The position numbers were made by a program, and so were the translations under genes. A stretch of DNA of 64,000 nt. It comes from Unio delphinus (Eukaryota > Mollusca > Bivalvia > Unionida > Unionidae). Under the pieces are notes generated by a model. The model saw nothing but the letters and a program-made list of their open reading frames with translations, did no database searches and had not been told where the DNA came from. Location of the stretch: contig JAQISU010001239.1 of assembly GCA_029339505.1 (NCBI GenBank), forward strand, positions 9,327,501 through 9,391,500, in the 5' to 3' direction. Below are positions 40,770-64,000 of the stretch, piece after piece. Numbering within the stretch: the first letter of the stretch is position 1; every line of letters begins with the position of its first letter.

Positions 40770-42060
40770 AAAATGAATTTAAACAGTTATTAATGGACTA
40801 TAAAAACTTATTCCCAGCTGTTCTTACAAGGACAAACACAATTTTCCATTACGTTGAAATTGTAAATTCCATGCATGTGCAAAAAAAAACATCCATACAT
40901 GATGAACCTTCTCAAATAGGAATATTTGAAATAAGAAATTCAGTATTTACAGCAGAATGATTTCAGAGCCCAGTAAAAGTGATTGGAGTTCACCATGTAG
41001 TTCTAAAAACCAGATTAAACTTTTAACATGTGTACAGATTATATATAAGAAGGTGAACTGTGTGAGAAAGACAGATTCATTTCCATTACCAATTCAAGAA
41101 TCGATGATAAGATCGGAAATGCCAAAAAGTCACCAAATTTGATCTTCTGAAAGGATTTTTCTCAAATTCCACTAACGGAAACACAAATGAAATTTCGACA
41201 TTCGTGACTCCAGATGGACTTTACTAGTATAAAGTAAAGCCGTTTGGGACGAAAGAGTCGCAAAGTACTTTTCAAAGTTTTATGAATATGATTACCACTG
41301 TTCTTAGAGAATCGATGATTTTATTATATACACCTGGAAAGACCATTTAGCAACAATTCTGAAATTCTTTGACAGGCTCACCGATGCAAATGTAATTAAA
41401 TTAATGTATCTAAAAGTGAGTTCTGCTGTGCTAGTGTAACTTTTCTAGACCATATTGTGGGGCATGAACAAGTTAAAACTATCGATACTAAGGTCCAGGC
41501 TATCTCTGAATATCCCGTTACTCTTCATAAAAAGTAACAGATGCGAATTTTAGGACTTTAGGTATGGATGGGTACTATCGGAGATTTGGTTCCAATATTT
41601 CTATAATTGTTGAATCCTTGACGAATTTTCTGAGTAAGAAAAACAAGTTCATTTAGACGGAAAAATATCAGCAGGCTTTTGATAAGTTTTACGCCGTACT
41701 TAAAAGCCCTTCAGTTCTTCTTACAGCTCCAAATCATGAGTAGATGCAACCGATGTTGGGATTCAAGCAGATTTAATACAAGAAAAGGAAAATGGTATTG
41801 CCAATTAATTTTTTTCGATGCAAATAAACAAAGCGTCAATAAAATTATTGAACAACGGAGAAGGAATGTTTGGCTTTGATATCGGCATTACAACATTTTG
41901 AAGTTAACCTTAGTACAGCTCTTTCTTCGATTAATGTGTTTAGTGACCACAACCCCCTTACTTTCGTTAGCAAGATGGAAAAAACAAATCAAATACTACT
42001 TAGGTGGAACTTGTTGTTACAGGAATATAACTTTTACGAAGAAGAAGAAATGATAGTCAT
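40770..42060 (+). pseudogene. Ty3/gypsy pol remnant (reverse transcriptase, RNase H)
   Basis: Reading along plus: MISEPSKSDWSSPC at 40957, the entry of gypsy reverse transcriptases, with KTDSFPLP; LKGFF near 41148; FVTPDGLY, a stop, YKVKPFG near 41205-41260; FQSFMNM; then the RNase H connection LTAPN near 41725 and the RNase H block ECLALISALQHFEVNL, VFSDHNPLTF and RWNLLLQEYNF at 41865-42045. The YxDD box is not visible where expected near 41330. No protease or integrase is seen. Stops and frameshifts break it, so it is a dead, truncated copy. The order fixes it as Ty3/gypsy type. Confidence 0.75.
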
Positions 42061-42064
42061 TACT

Positions 42065-42620
42065 TTTGCGATTTTGTTTTAGCAAGAATAGTCCAGATGG
42101 AGGATACAATATTATAAAATATTTCACTTGACAATTTTTGGGATACCACTCTTTGAAAATAAATATACTTATATCGCTACTGCACAAAACAGTGATTTGT
42201 TCATAAAAATATAACATAAGTCTCTTTATCCATGATAAGGAATTTATTTTAATGTTCACGAATTCTGTCTAAGAGCCAGTCATGCAAAGGCGCTTTATGA
42301 TATCCTAAGTGTACTTTTATTTACAACAAACAAAATACTTTTTCACATTAAAATAGTTATCAAAACGTGATGGCTACGCTACCTTCATGAACAACAGGAT
42401 ATGCCTTGAAAAGCCTGTTGATTAAAAACCAATTATATTATCCTTTTCTGAAAAGATACGCCCATGTTTATGTACGAGAAGTGATAAGCACCTATTTGAA
42501 TCAAAATGAATACACCCTAGCATATAGCGTACGTGCGTATCACACATGATTTCAAAAGAATTAAGTCGCAGGTTTAATGAACGAAACGCTCTTGAACCCT
42601 GATTTTTTTTTTACTGTTTC
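42065..42620. repeat. Long direct repeat, right copy (LTR-like)
   Basis: Partner of 38795-39445. Begins directly after the RNase H sequence and ends AACCCTGATTTTTT. Confidence 0.6.
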
Positions 42621-42753
42621 CCTATATAGTGGGAATAGGTATGACTTGACGATGCCCCTAGAATAGTTCCAATGATATTTTGGCCATACAATGTTTAAGT
42701 ATATTATTGATCAAAGGATAAATAATAATCCTTGATAATCGATATAATTGGTA

Positions 42754-42860
42754 TACATACATACATACATACATACATACATACATACATACATACATAC
42801 ATACATACATACATACATACATACATACATACATACATACATACATACATACATACATAC
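42754..42860. repeat. (CATA)n microsatellite
   Basis: About 26 uninterrupted CATA units. Confidence 0.95.
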
Positions 42861-43307
42861 TGATGTTGAGTACAGATTGTTTAACAACGAAGAGTGACAG
42901 TCAACATAACGAACATGGAAATTGAACCATTGTTTGATATTTTTCAGATCAAATTCAGACTGAAAATAAGCGAAAATAGATATTGAATATCTGACAGTAA
43001 TGCCATTGGCATTTCGCCTTTTTTTAAAGCAAATCACACAAATAAATCTCATATATACATGTACATGAACGGTTAATAAAAACAATTGTGTCAAGATAAA
43101 AAAAATGGAGATCACGCGCTCCTTGTCTATGCCATATAAGGTAACTTAAATAATACGTCATCATATAGATAGACCAGCAAAATGCAGTTTAAGCGGACAC
43201 GTTAATTGATTTAATAAATATCAGATACCGGTAAACGATGTTAAAAGCAATTGAAAACGAGCATGAAATATTGAATTCTGGAGACAGCTATAGAATAATA
43301 GAATCTG

Positions 43308-43410
43308 TGTTGAGGTTTGGACCGTGACAGGAAATCGGAGTCAAACCGTTATTTTATCTGTCTCCCTACGAGGGAGACAAATAATATAACACTTTTAAAG
43401 GGATTTCTCA
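43308..43410. mobile_element. Fold-back MITE, copy 2, decayed
   Basis: Shares GGTTTGGACCG, TGTCTCCC, GGGAGACAAATAATATAAC with the copy at 24276-24412. The arms have diverged and no longer pair fully. Confidence 0.6.
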
Positions 43411-44960
43411 CCCAATTCTTTTCAACCAAATTAAGTCATCTGCTCCTATTATTGCTTCTCAAACTATGTAAAGGTATGCAGGCTTTTAACTCTTTTATGA
43501 AAATCGGAATAATTATATACCTGTAATCTACAGTTCTAAGAAAATGAAAAGAAAATAAAGAAAACAAATTATAATTATAATGTACTAGAAGTATAGCGTA
43601 TTGAGTGTCGTTAGCCACGTGCTTTCCGTCTTTACAGCGCATTAAGACAAATATATTAATGAGAACTATATGGTGACCTGTCGACCCTAAGTACACAACT
43701 TCTGCGCATGCGAAAATTTAGACATAAAATCATTTGATATTGTTGCTGTAGTATCACATTTTAATCAATGGATATCATATGAAATGGACAATAAATAATT
43801 AATCTCTTTTATACGGTTAAGTTTTGAATTTCATCAGTTCTAATTTGGAAAACATTCTATGGTAGTCAATGGTATGATACCGTGTAGTACAATATGCCTA
43901 CCAGGTACAGTTCTAACGAAGTGTGGAGTGACATCAAGAAAATTATAATTCATGATTTTCTTGGAAATTTATGTCTTATGTCCTGGAAATATGGCGAAAT
44001 AATGCAGTGATGGAAATCTTTTTTTGTGGAATAGCACGTAGACTGTTGAATGTTGCATTCTCTTTAGTATGTGCAAAATAGCATCATTTAATTTGATCAA
44101 ACTGTGACGGATTGTGGGTTTTCAACAAAGTTAGAAAAAGCCAGTTTGACATAACACATTTCTTTTTTTTAACTTGTTTTAGAGTAGCACTTGAGAGAGT
44201 TCGGATTTTGTGAGGCCATAGATGTGTATTGCTTTTGACTGTGTATCTGGCGCTCAATCAAAAAACTCGACTGATAGAAGGTAACACGTTGACACATTAG
44301 TCGTATTCGCTTCAACCGAAGCTGCACAATTTGAGTTAGGCGGTATTTATGCTGATCATCGCAGGAGACAACTAAAAAAGGGTGTTCTACTTTGCAATAT
44401 TTGTAAAAATTGAAAATTGGTGTTATCTTAAATTAATTATCATACAAACTGTTATGTTTGGCAGAAAAAGTTATAAAAACACAAAAGGCTATGTTAGAGT
44501 GTGGACAGTTCGATGGATACAATACCTGAAAAGGGCACTGTTGTAAATTAAAAGTTATAAGATACATTCAAAGCTGATATGTAGCTTCTATCACTGAAAG
44601 CATCATCGTACTACAAAACTGGTGTTATATGATAGTCATAGTTGTCTTGAAGGATGAACACATTCCATTAGTGTCCTTTTGTAAAATCTCAATTCAATAC
44701 CGTCATGATGCAGTCAAATATCTTATAAATGCATTGCTTGTATTTGTATGCTTTACAACTAGGTTTCGTATGGTTGTAAGAGTTGTGAAGAATGAATTAA
44801 GGTCAAAATCTAAAAACTATATGATGTTCACACGGAATGACGAAAGCATTGTAACTCACCAAAGCATTTTGTATAGATAAATCACTTAACGCTAAAGTTA
44901 GTTGCTTTCTTGACACATCATGAAGGTGAGAAGAATCATTAGATAAAAGCAAAATAGTAG
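43411..44960. other. Intergenic, nothing recognised
   Basis: AT-rich. A frame of 83 codons at 44629-44880 has no recognisable motif and I do not call it. Confidence 0.3.
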
Positions 44961-44967
44961 TTCCGTT

Positions 44968-44970
<3 letters not shown>

Positions 44971-45060
<90 letters not shown>
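44971..45060. repeat. (AT)n microsatellite
   Basis: About 45 AT units. Confidence 0.95.
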
Positions 45061-45063
<3 letters not shown>

Positions 45064-45120
45064 TTCAGTATGAAATATAGAAAATTACAGGCAAAATATT
45101 TTTCATATTTTGTCATTCCT

Positions 45121-45170
45121 ATATTTTCACATGTGAAAAATATATCCTTGTATTTTCACATGTGAAAATA
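45121..45170. promoter_or_regulatory. Two copies of a perfect palindrome
   Basis: TATTTTCACATGTGAAAATA at 45151-45170 is a perfect 20-bp palindrome. A near-identical copy is at 45122-45141 (one base different). They lie about 115-160 bp upstream of the start codon of the Crypton-like ORF. Could be operator-like binding sites or part of the element end; role unknown. Confidence 0.4.
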
Positions 45171-45284
45171 TAAGATTTTTCCCATGATGCAATTTAGCTC
45201 TTGGACTACTTTTTTTTTTTTTTTTATAACAAGAGTTATTCCCCTTGCTTATTGCATACAACTTGCCTTCTGCTAATAAGAAAT

Positions 45285-46331
45285 ATGGCACAAGCTGATG
45301 ATTTGGTGCTTATGGAATTAGAAATGGATATAGAAGTAGATGAAATGCTTGCAGGTGTTGACTTTAATATAATAGAATCCATAGAAGATGCGCCTATAAA
45401 CCAAAAATCCAGGTTTAGGAAACTGACAGAGGCAGAAGTGCAAAATGTTTTGGATGAGCAGGAAAACAAGAACACAAGATTCAAAACAGAAAATGATGTT
45501 AAACTGCTCGCAACATATCTCAGTTCAGTTGGGGAAATGAGGAACATGGAATTGATCCCACCTTCCAAGCTGAATGACCATATTGGGAATTTCTTTCTGG
45601 CAATCCAAAGGAAAAATGGAACTGAATTTGAGCCAACAACTCTCAGGAGCTTTCTTTCCTCATTTGATAGGCATCTGAGAAAGAAAAATTATGGATTTTC
45701 CCTCATAAATGATATTCAGTTCAGCAAATGTAGAGAAATGCTTAAATTGAAAATGAAGCAATTGAAAGGGATGGGAAAAGGAAATCTCCCAAATGCAGCA
45801 GAACCTATTATTGATGCGGAAATTGATGCTTTGTATTAATGTAAACAACTAGGACCTGATAATCCTAAATCTCTTCAGAACTCATTGTGGATTATATGTA
45901 TCACATATTTTGGAATGAGAACCGGCATCGAGACACATGAATTAAGATGGGGTGATATTGATGTCAGACAAGAGGAGTCGGGTGAAGAATATCTCATTTA
46001 TACACAAGAGCGACAGACGAAACCTCGATCTGGGACAAATCCCAGAAATGTAAGAAAGGTGAAACCCAGGGCATATTCTATTCCAGATAATTTGGACCGT
46101 TGTCCAGTGGCCCTCTATAAGCTTTTTAAATCCAAGCGACCCAAAGAGATGCTCGAGTCGGACAGTCCATTTCTCCTGACAGTGAACATATTGGCTCCAC
46201 GTCCTGGCCAGGCATGGTACAAAAATCTACCAATGGGCATCAACAAAATATATTCAATAATGAAAGAAATGAAAAGCTATCTTAAACCTACCGGGAAGAA
46301 GATTATGCCATACAGGTATAATTTTGTGTAA
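45285..46331 (+). pseudogene. Crypton-like tyrosine recombinase, one internal stop, C-end lost
   Basis: From ATG 45285 (MAQADDLVLM) one frame stays open to 46331 except for a single TAA at 45837-45839. An acidic N-terminus precedes SRFRKLTEAEVQNVLDEQEN, NTRFKTENDVKLLATYL, LNDHIGNFFLAIQRKNGTEF, an SSFDRHL core-binding-type region and YFGMRTGIETHELRWGDID, which carries the first catalytic Arg box of Crypton and DUF3504 recombinases (also in QRICH1/ZMYM host proteins). After 46315 the frame is lost; VRKHL, resembling the second Arg box, can be read in another frame at 46340, then similarity ends. No catalytic Tyr seen. CAG|GTATAA at 46315 could be a splice donor. Most likely a young but inactive Crypton copy. 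Confidence 0.7.
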
Positions 46332-46606
46332 CCCAAAAAGTCCGCAAGCATCTAAAAATGCATATTTTTCTTGCAAAAGTGACTAATTAAATACAATCAG
46401 TTCAAATGATATTTTGGTTTCTTCTTCTTCAGGGATTACTGTATTGCAAGACATCCCAATTCTGTACACAGTGTAACAATAAATTTAAACAAAAACATTA
46501 ATAATGAATTAAAGAGGACTACTTCATTATCATATTTCATCATTTTTAAATGTAATTTCTACTCGTTAAACTATTGAGGGTGGTCGATGGAGAACAAAGC
46601 ATTGAA

Positions 46607-46678
46607 ACCGTGATCAGGATTTGAACCTGAATCTTCAGATTGTAAAATCTGATGTTTTTCCAATTAAACTATCCCAGT
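46607..46678 (-). tRNA. tRNA-Val(UAC)-like sequence, mitochondrial-like or pseudogene
   Basis: On minus a cloverleaf can be drawn: acceptor ACTGGGA/TCACGGT (one mismatch, one wobble), D stem GTTT/AAAC, anticodon stem TCAGA/TCTGA around TTTTACAA, variable AGAT, and a perfect T arm TCAGG-TTCAAAT-CCTGA. The anticodon loop has 8 bases instead of 7. Small D arm and weak acceptor suggest a mitochondrial origin or decay. Confidence 0.45.
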
Positions 46679-47201
46679 GTACTTTCCAGCTTTTATTCTC
46701 CATGTGTCCCTTTTTTTATTCAGTGCCAGGAAGCATTTTTTACAAAAACTTTTTATATATGCGGTGTTGCTTGAAAGGGGCAATGTTTAATGCATAACGC
46801 AAATATAGGTCACAATTAGCTATATATTATCTTTAATATAATGCAGTAATATTGAATGTAAAGTGAATGATGAGGAAAAAGGGCCGTGAATACTGTAGAA
46901 TGAAAGGCCAGGATATATAATATATAAAACAGGCACACATGAACTCCAGTTACCGTAAACAAGAAAACTATAAATATATATTTGCACTGTGGTTTGACTG
47001 TAAATATACGTCTATTAACACACATTTCTCATCTCTCCCATCCGTGAAATTTTATAATGAGCCATTATGTAAATGTTATTGACAATCCTGCACTTGTTAT
47101 CGCTTTCTAAAAACCATAGTTGTGCAAGATAAATAACTTTTGTTGCGGGCGGATGTTTAGTAAACCAGTAGTGTTAGTAATGTAGATATAGAATAATCCT
47201 C

Positions 47202-47315
<114 letters not shown>

Positions 47316-47517
47316 CCGAGGATACTTAAATTTAATATGGAGCACAAAAGATAGACACTAAATATAAGTCGATTATGTTTAAGATAGTATAAATTACTAG
47401 TTGAGCCTGACCGTCTCACACCAAAATTAGTAGTGAGTGTGAGTAAAACATAAAAGGCATAGCCTTTGACTGGTTCAGTGCTGGTTGATTAACTGGTTGA
47501 TTAACTGGTTGATTAAC

Positions 47518-47712
47518 TCTGTTTCAGTGCATTATAGGCTATACATGACGGCCACTAGAACTGGTAGGTGGAGGACGAACCCAGGAAAACCCCAGTAAGA
47601 ACTATTAACCCACGGGACGCTACTGTCAATCTTTCTCACATATCCACAGTGACTGGGCTCGACAGAGGTGAGCACTTTGGACCACACGAAAATTCCACCC
47701 ACCGGACTGTGT
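47518..47712 (-). mobile_element. SINE, family 2, fragment
   Basis: Shares, in minus orientation, the body of the full copy at 36527-36764 (GGCTATACATGACGGCC, TTTCTCACAT). The head is rearranged and the tail is missing. Three copies of CTGGTTGATTAA precede it at 47480-47515. Confidence 0.55.
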
Positions 47713-48257
47713 AATAACTTAAAGAGTGCTTATGTAAAATGTGCCCTTCCACAAATACCCAATATGGTCATTTTCATCCCAAGATAGTTAATAATTAAAA
47801 GGGAAAAAAATGTCTTGGGTGTTGTTAGCAAGCCAACAGGACATCAATCAACATCAGAAACATTTATTTTTTGGGTATTTGGAATGTTTCATCAATCCTT
47901 CCAAATATGTGACTGACATCAGATGCATCTTAAAATTTCATTTATTGATTTTAAAGCAGTTAATTTATGTATTAAGTTACAATTTTAGTTATTGATTCTA
48001 AAGCAGTTAATTTATATTATAAGTCACTTTGTGCTGTTTTAAACCAAATATTTTTCTCCGTATTTTCAATTTCTAATTTTTGACGAATTCACAATTCTCG
48101 AAGTTTGTAACCTGAGGAGCTCTTTAAATGGTACATAGACGTGGCTGTGTAGAAATAGATATATTTATGTACATCAAATACATCATTTATTCTTTTTTCA
48201 CCGTGTTTTATCATCCTGATATCAGGAACGATACTGATTTACCCGTTGTTATTTCCA

Positions 48258-48886
48258 TTGAATGAGGTCTGTAAATCATCCCATTTTTACGTATTGAATG
48301 AGGTCTGTAAATCATCCCATTTTTACGTATTGAATGAGGTCTGTAAATCATCCATTTTTACGTATTGAATGAGGTCTGTAAATCATCCCATTTTTACGTA
48401 TTGAATGAGGTCTGTAAATCATCCCATTTTTATGTATTGAATGAGGTCTGTAAATCATCGATTTTTACGTATTGAATGAGGTCTGTAAATCATCCATTTT
48501 TAATTATTGAATGAGGTCTGTAAATCATCCATTTTTACGTATTGAATAAGGTCTGTAAATCATCCATTTTTACTTATTGAATGAGGTCTGTAAATCATCC
48601 ATTTTTACTTATTGAATGAGGTCTGTAAATCAACAAATTTTTACTTATTGAATTAGGTCTGTAAATCATCCATTTTTACGTATTGAATGAAGTCTGTAAA
48701 TCATCCATTTTTACTTATTGAATGAGGTCTGTAAATCATCTATTTTTACGTATTGAATGAGGTCTGTAAATCATCCATTTTTACGTATTGAATGAGGTCT
48801 GTAAATCATCCATTTTTACGTATTGAATGAGGTCTGTAAATCATTCCATTTTTACTCATTGGATGAAGTCTGTAAATCAACAATTC
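48258..48886. repeat. 35-36-bp minisatellite, 18 copies
   Basis: The unit is TATTGAATGAGGTCTGTAAA followed by TCATCCATTTTTACG. I count 18 copies, with substitutions and one-base length changes. No open frame and no spacers. Confidence 0.95.
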
Positions 48887-49506
48887 ATTACTCAGTGCAG
48901 TTTGCCTTATTTAAATTTCTAAATCAACAACTCAGCTTCTCTTGGTTGCTCTTTTGTAGCAAAATCAAGCTTTGATATGTTTTGTCGTATTCAGACATCT
49001 AAAAAGTAATGCGTATGCATATTATCGATTGTTACCATACAGCTGCTTTTATGTCAAAGTCATCGACAGTTTCTGGCCCTCTCTGAAAACTGTTAAATTT
49101 GTCAAAATATACCTTTGTGCCATTATTGGTGTTGTGCTGGAACTTGTATATTATTTCGCTCCACTAAATTACCAATCAAGGATATATAATGCCATATAAT
49201 AACTTTAAGTTTTGTGGATTTATAAATGGGATGAGCAGTTCTGGGATTCGGTGATATAAAAATACAAATTTGACTCGAACAGGAATTCGACGGTATTTCT
49301 GTTTTATAAAATTGTCAGTGGTCAAGAAATGTCTTATATCTTTATAAGTAATCTAAAACAACACAAAAATTAAATCTTTCATTGCTCTGTAGAACTTTAT
49401 TCAAAACATTTCGCGACCTGTAGTTTTTGTATGCTGGTAATGCGAGATTATTGTCTGCAATAATTACATTTGAGAGAATGAGACAATAGTGAACGTTAAA
49501 TTATTG

Positions 49507-49507
<1 letters not shown>

Positions 49508-49584
<77 letters not shown>
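49508..49584. repeat. (GA)n microsatellite
   Basis: About 38 GA units, facing a (CT)n run 70 bp away. Confidence 0.95.
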
Positions 49585-49587
<3 letters not shown>

Positions 49588-49651
49588 ACAAATAGGTTCA
49601 TCTCATACTTTAATATTACCTGATCTTACTGCATATACGTTAAATGGATTC

Positions 49652-49771
<120 letters not shown>

Positions 49772-50224
49772 GATTATTATTTAAACTTTGTTTGTAAAGA
49801 AAATATGATATATCAGAGTAGAGTGTTTTGTTCTACGAAAGAGCATTAAGGCCGTGCATATTTTTTAAATCTCAAACTTTTGACTTCGAATCCCTACAGC
49901 TGTCTGGTTATCTCGAAGATTCTGGGAAATACCTTGAATTACATTTCGCTCTCTCACAATGTAGAATTATTGTTTTAATGTTCGACTTATCGTCTAGAAC
50001 TGTATCGCTATCACTTTTCAAGGCCTAACTCAACTCAAATAGTGAACCATGAACAATGACAGAATATTAAGTCAAATTTTCAAGAACGTAAATAACATAT
50101 TTCCAGATAGCAGGCCGAATTTTCGAGTTACTATCCCTAACAAAACAGAGAAGTCAGATGTAAATAATTACGCATAGTTTCAACATAGCAAATAAAAACA
50201 TTCGATAGTCTAAGTCAAAAGGTC

Positions 50225-50348
50225 GATATTTGGAAATACTAAGATTGTTGAAATTTCGAGTTAGTATATTTGGAAATACTAAGATTATTGAAATTTCGAG
50301 TTAGTATATTTAGAAATACTAAGATTGTTGAAATTTCGAGTTAGTATA
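50225..50348. repeat. 40-bp tandem repeat, 3 copies
   Basis: The unit is GGAAATACTAAGATTGTTGA followed by AATTTCGAGTTAGTATATTT. Confidence 0.9.
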
Positions 50349-51962
50349 AACATAAGGATCATTGATTCTAATTGTTTTGAGTTGCTTCATAGATTATTGA
50401 ATAATAATGCATTTTATCAGTCAGATAATATCATCGTTAACGAATATAAATTATGCATTATTTTTTTTCTTCAATATTTTTTACTGTGTCATGGATATAA
50501 ATTGTACCACTTTAAAAAATCTTTTCTAACAAAAACGTATATTTAAATGACATCAGAACACCTACTTTGTAGGCTTAAATAAGAGTCACATTTTTTTTAT
50601 TTGTTCCAATTTCAGCACAAATGTGACCTTACATATTTTGTTTAGCCATTGGTTCCTGTACATCTCATCTTTAAATTATCTTCTTTAACTTCTGAACATA
50701 GAAAACGCCTGAAATTCACGACTAATTATATTTTTTTAAAGCGAATGGAACGGTTGACATGTGCTTGTTCAGCGCCTTTGCGGTCCCTGGTTCGACGACG
50801 CTTCTGATACGTGTGCCTCCAGTTCAACCATACACTGTAAGCCAAATACCCCAGCCATGAAAAAACATATTTAAAAAACATTCTTGAAACAACTGTTAAG
50901 TCAATATAAAATTAATACTTTTTATCGAAAAATTCTTTATTACATCAAAGATATATGTTATAAATAGTCTATCTCGTTTTTTATAGGCATGAAAAATTGT
51001 AAAGAGAAAAACATATTTGATGTTTAAAATGGTGGAATTGATATACAACATTTGCAAATTATAATAGAAATTGAATACATATTGTTTGAAAACCTTGAAG
51101 GATGAAAGGAACAGGTTGATTTCAATATTCGTGCTCATATAACATACACTCCACAACCAGGAATAATGCTCCTATCAACACGTGTATGTTACCAATCCAT
51201 TAACAGATTCAAGTGCCCGGTTTCATTTAATGTCCAAAATCTTTTTGCGTAACATGAGATTAGTTTTCAATATTTGTTTTATTGCTAGGTATCCAACAAT
51301 ACATTATACGGGAACATCAGGCAGGAATCAAGTGAGCTATAAAATAAATTAAAACATTAAATTCTTCAACAGTGTGTATCCTTTTACCCGTGAGAAAATC
51401 GTGAGAAGTGTCACCAATACAATAAACGACATAGAACCGGGTTAACCAATGTTTTATGCGATAGGAGATCTGGGACTGAGCTAAACATATATGAGTTCAC
51501 TGTACACAATTTACATAAAATCCTGATCTGGCGTTCTGAGACTGAAATGTACAAAACAAGAAATTATGAATTAATTTAAATTGCATGAAATAATGCGGTC
51601 TTGAGAATATAGCCTCTTGCGAGTCCAATATGTCATTTTCTTTGTCATAGTTTGCTTTTAGCAGCATATTGCCATTTTAAAAGTCCATTTGTGTTGTAAA
51701 CAATACGTGTTACCAAGTTAGCATAAATATTTCAAAAAAAAATAATGAACAATATTTTAAATACATTTTACAGTTCGAATGGGATACGGCCACCTCCCTG
51801 ATGCGGGTGATGCCACAAAATTGAAAACAAAAACCAACAGAATTGTTTCTGCAAGGTGATGTATCTGAGGACTACGTGCAAATGAATTCTCCCTGCTGCC
51901 AGCTTTGAATCATGGGAGGACAAAAAGGTAATCGATATAGTCGTTCAGCTCTCGGTCATGTT
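50349..51962. other. 3' flank of ZP-like gene B, no gene seen
   Basis: AT-rich. No convincing polyadenylation signal within 400 bp of the stop codon of gene B. Confidence 0.3.
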
Positions 51963-63420
<11,458 letters not shown>

Positions 63421-63421
63421 C

Positions 63422-63423
<2 letters not shown>

Positions 63424-63473
<50 letters not shown>
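63424..63473. repeat. (ATT)n microsatellite touching a 3' splice site
   Basis: On the coding strand (ATT)n runs straight into ATTATAG, the acceptor of the 28-bp exon of gene B. Confidence 0.9.
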
Positions 63474-63475
<2 letters not shown>

Positions 63476-63477
<2 letters not shown>

Positions 63478-64000
63478 TATAAACAGGATTTACGCTGATG
63501 AACACCGTACACAAAAATCGATTATTGTATTTTTGACGGCTAGGTTATTCGGGAAACTCCTTTAGATTGAAGAACGTGAGAAAATGTGCAATTGCAAGAA
63601 CAGGAACAGCGGTTTACCATATACTGTTTATTCAGACTGAACACAGTAGCTGCTGCTTTGTGAAATTACGTTCAATAAGCCCGGAGTCTGGTTTCGCCGC
63701 ATATTCTAAACTTGGGTATAATTTTTCCAGAACAAAATATATAACTTATAAAAGTGGTCTTTCTGAAAAATTATTACCAGCCTTCCCTCACTATATCTTT
63801 TCTGCCTAAATTGTTGCTCATTCCTGTCTCAATGCCACTAAAAAGAGTATATGCAACGAGAACTGTTGCCGTAATGACTAGATATTAAGAGAGATCATTG
63901 AAACTAGGAACATTCATGGGGTTCTGGACAAGTAGTATAATATATGGTATATGAACTATAGCAAAACATGAAAGACAGGCTGAGGTAACGACTTTCAGAA
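63476..64000. other. Right edge, no exon found
   Basis: I searched the minus strand for a phase-0 signal-peptide exon for gene B and found none with ATG and a GT donor in fitting frame. Confidence 0.4.

Noticed and set aside
48258..48886. CRISPR-like appearance of the regular array.
   Set aside because: The repeat is contiguous with no unique spacers, and the DNA is eukaryotic.

Overview
The window is animal nuclear DNA, most probably from a mollusc and perhaps a bivalve. It is AT-rich and intron-rich, full of (AT)n, (CT)n, (CA)n, (CATA)n and (ATT)n microsatellites, and carries tRNA-headed SINEs, one family ending in a CGGCGTTAAACCC-type tail that I associate with molluscs. The taxonomic call is inference. 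Nothing looks bacterial.

Region 1 (about 0.9-13.8 kb) is a decayed virus-like dsDNA element of the Polinton/adintovirus type. Its parts can still be read as pseudogenes. On + they are an unknown coiled-coil protein, a capsid-like protein, a small hydrophobic protein, a phage-tail-fibre-like protein, a duplicated membrane module, a second structural-like protein, a DNA polymerase B/helicase remnant and a packaging ATPase with a Walker A motif. On - they are a phospholipase A2-like domain and an rve integrase. Every gene is broken, often by stops without loss of frame.

Region 2 (15.0-33.3 kb, - strand) is a spliced gene whose exons I could join by splice sites and phase into a 402-residue type I membrane protein. 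It has a signal peptide, a zona pellucida (ZP)-like domain, an RRKR furin site, one transmembrane helix and a short tail. Region 4 (52.0 to past 63.4 kb, - strand) is a paralogue with the same exon order and intron phases; its signal-peptide exon is probably beyond the right edge. The pair is a head-to-tail tandem duplication.

Region 3 (33.3-52.0 kb) lies between the paralogues. It holds SINEs, a fold-back element, a decayed Ty3/gypsy gag-pol flanked by a long direct repeat, a Crypton-like tyrosine recombinase ORF with one internal stop, a tRNA-Val-like sequence and an 18-copy minisatellite. A 1.35-kb hAT element that landed inside a SINE sits just upstream of the last exon of the second ZP-like gene.

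The two ZP-like genes are the only loci that look intact; most of the rest is transposon debris or simple repeat.
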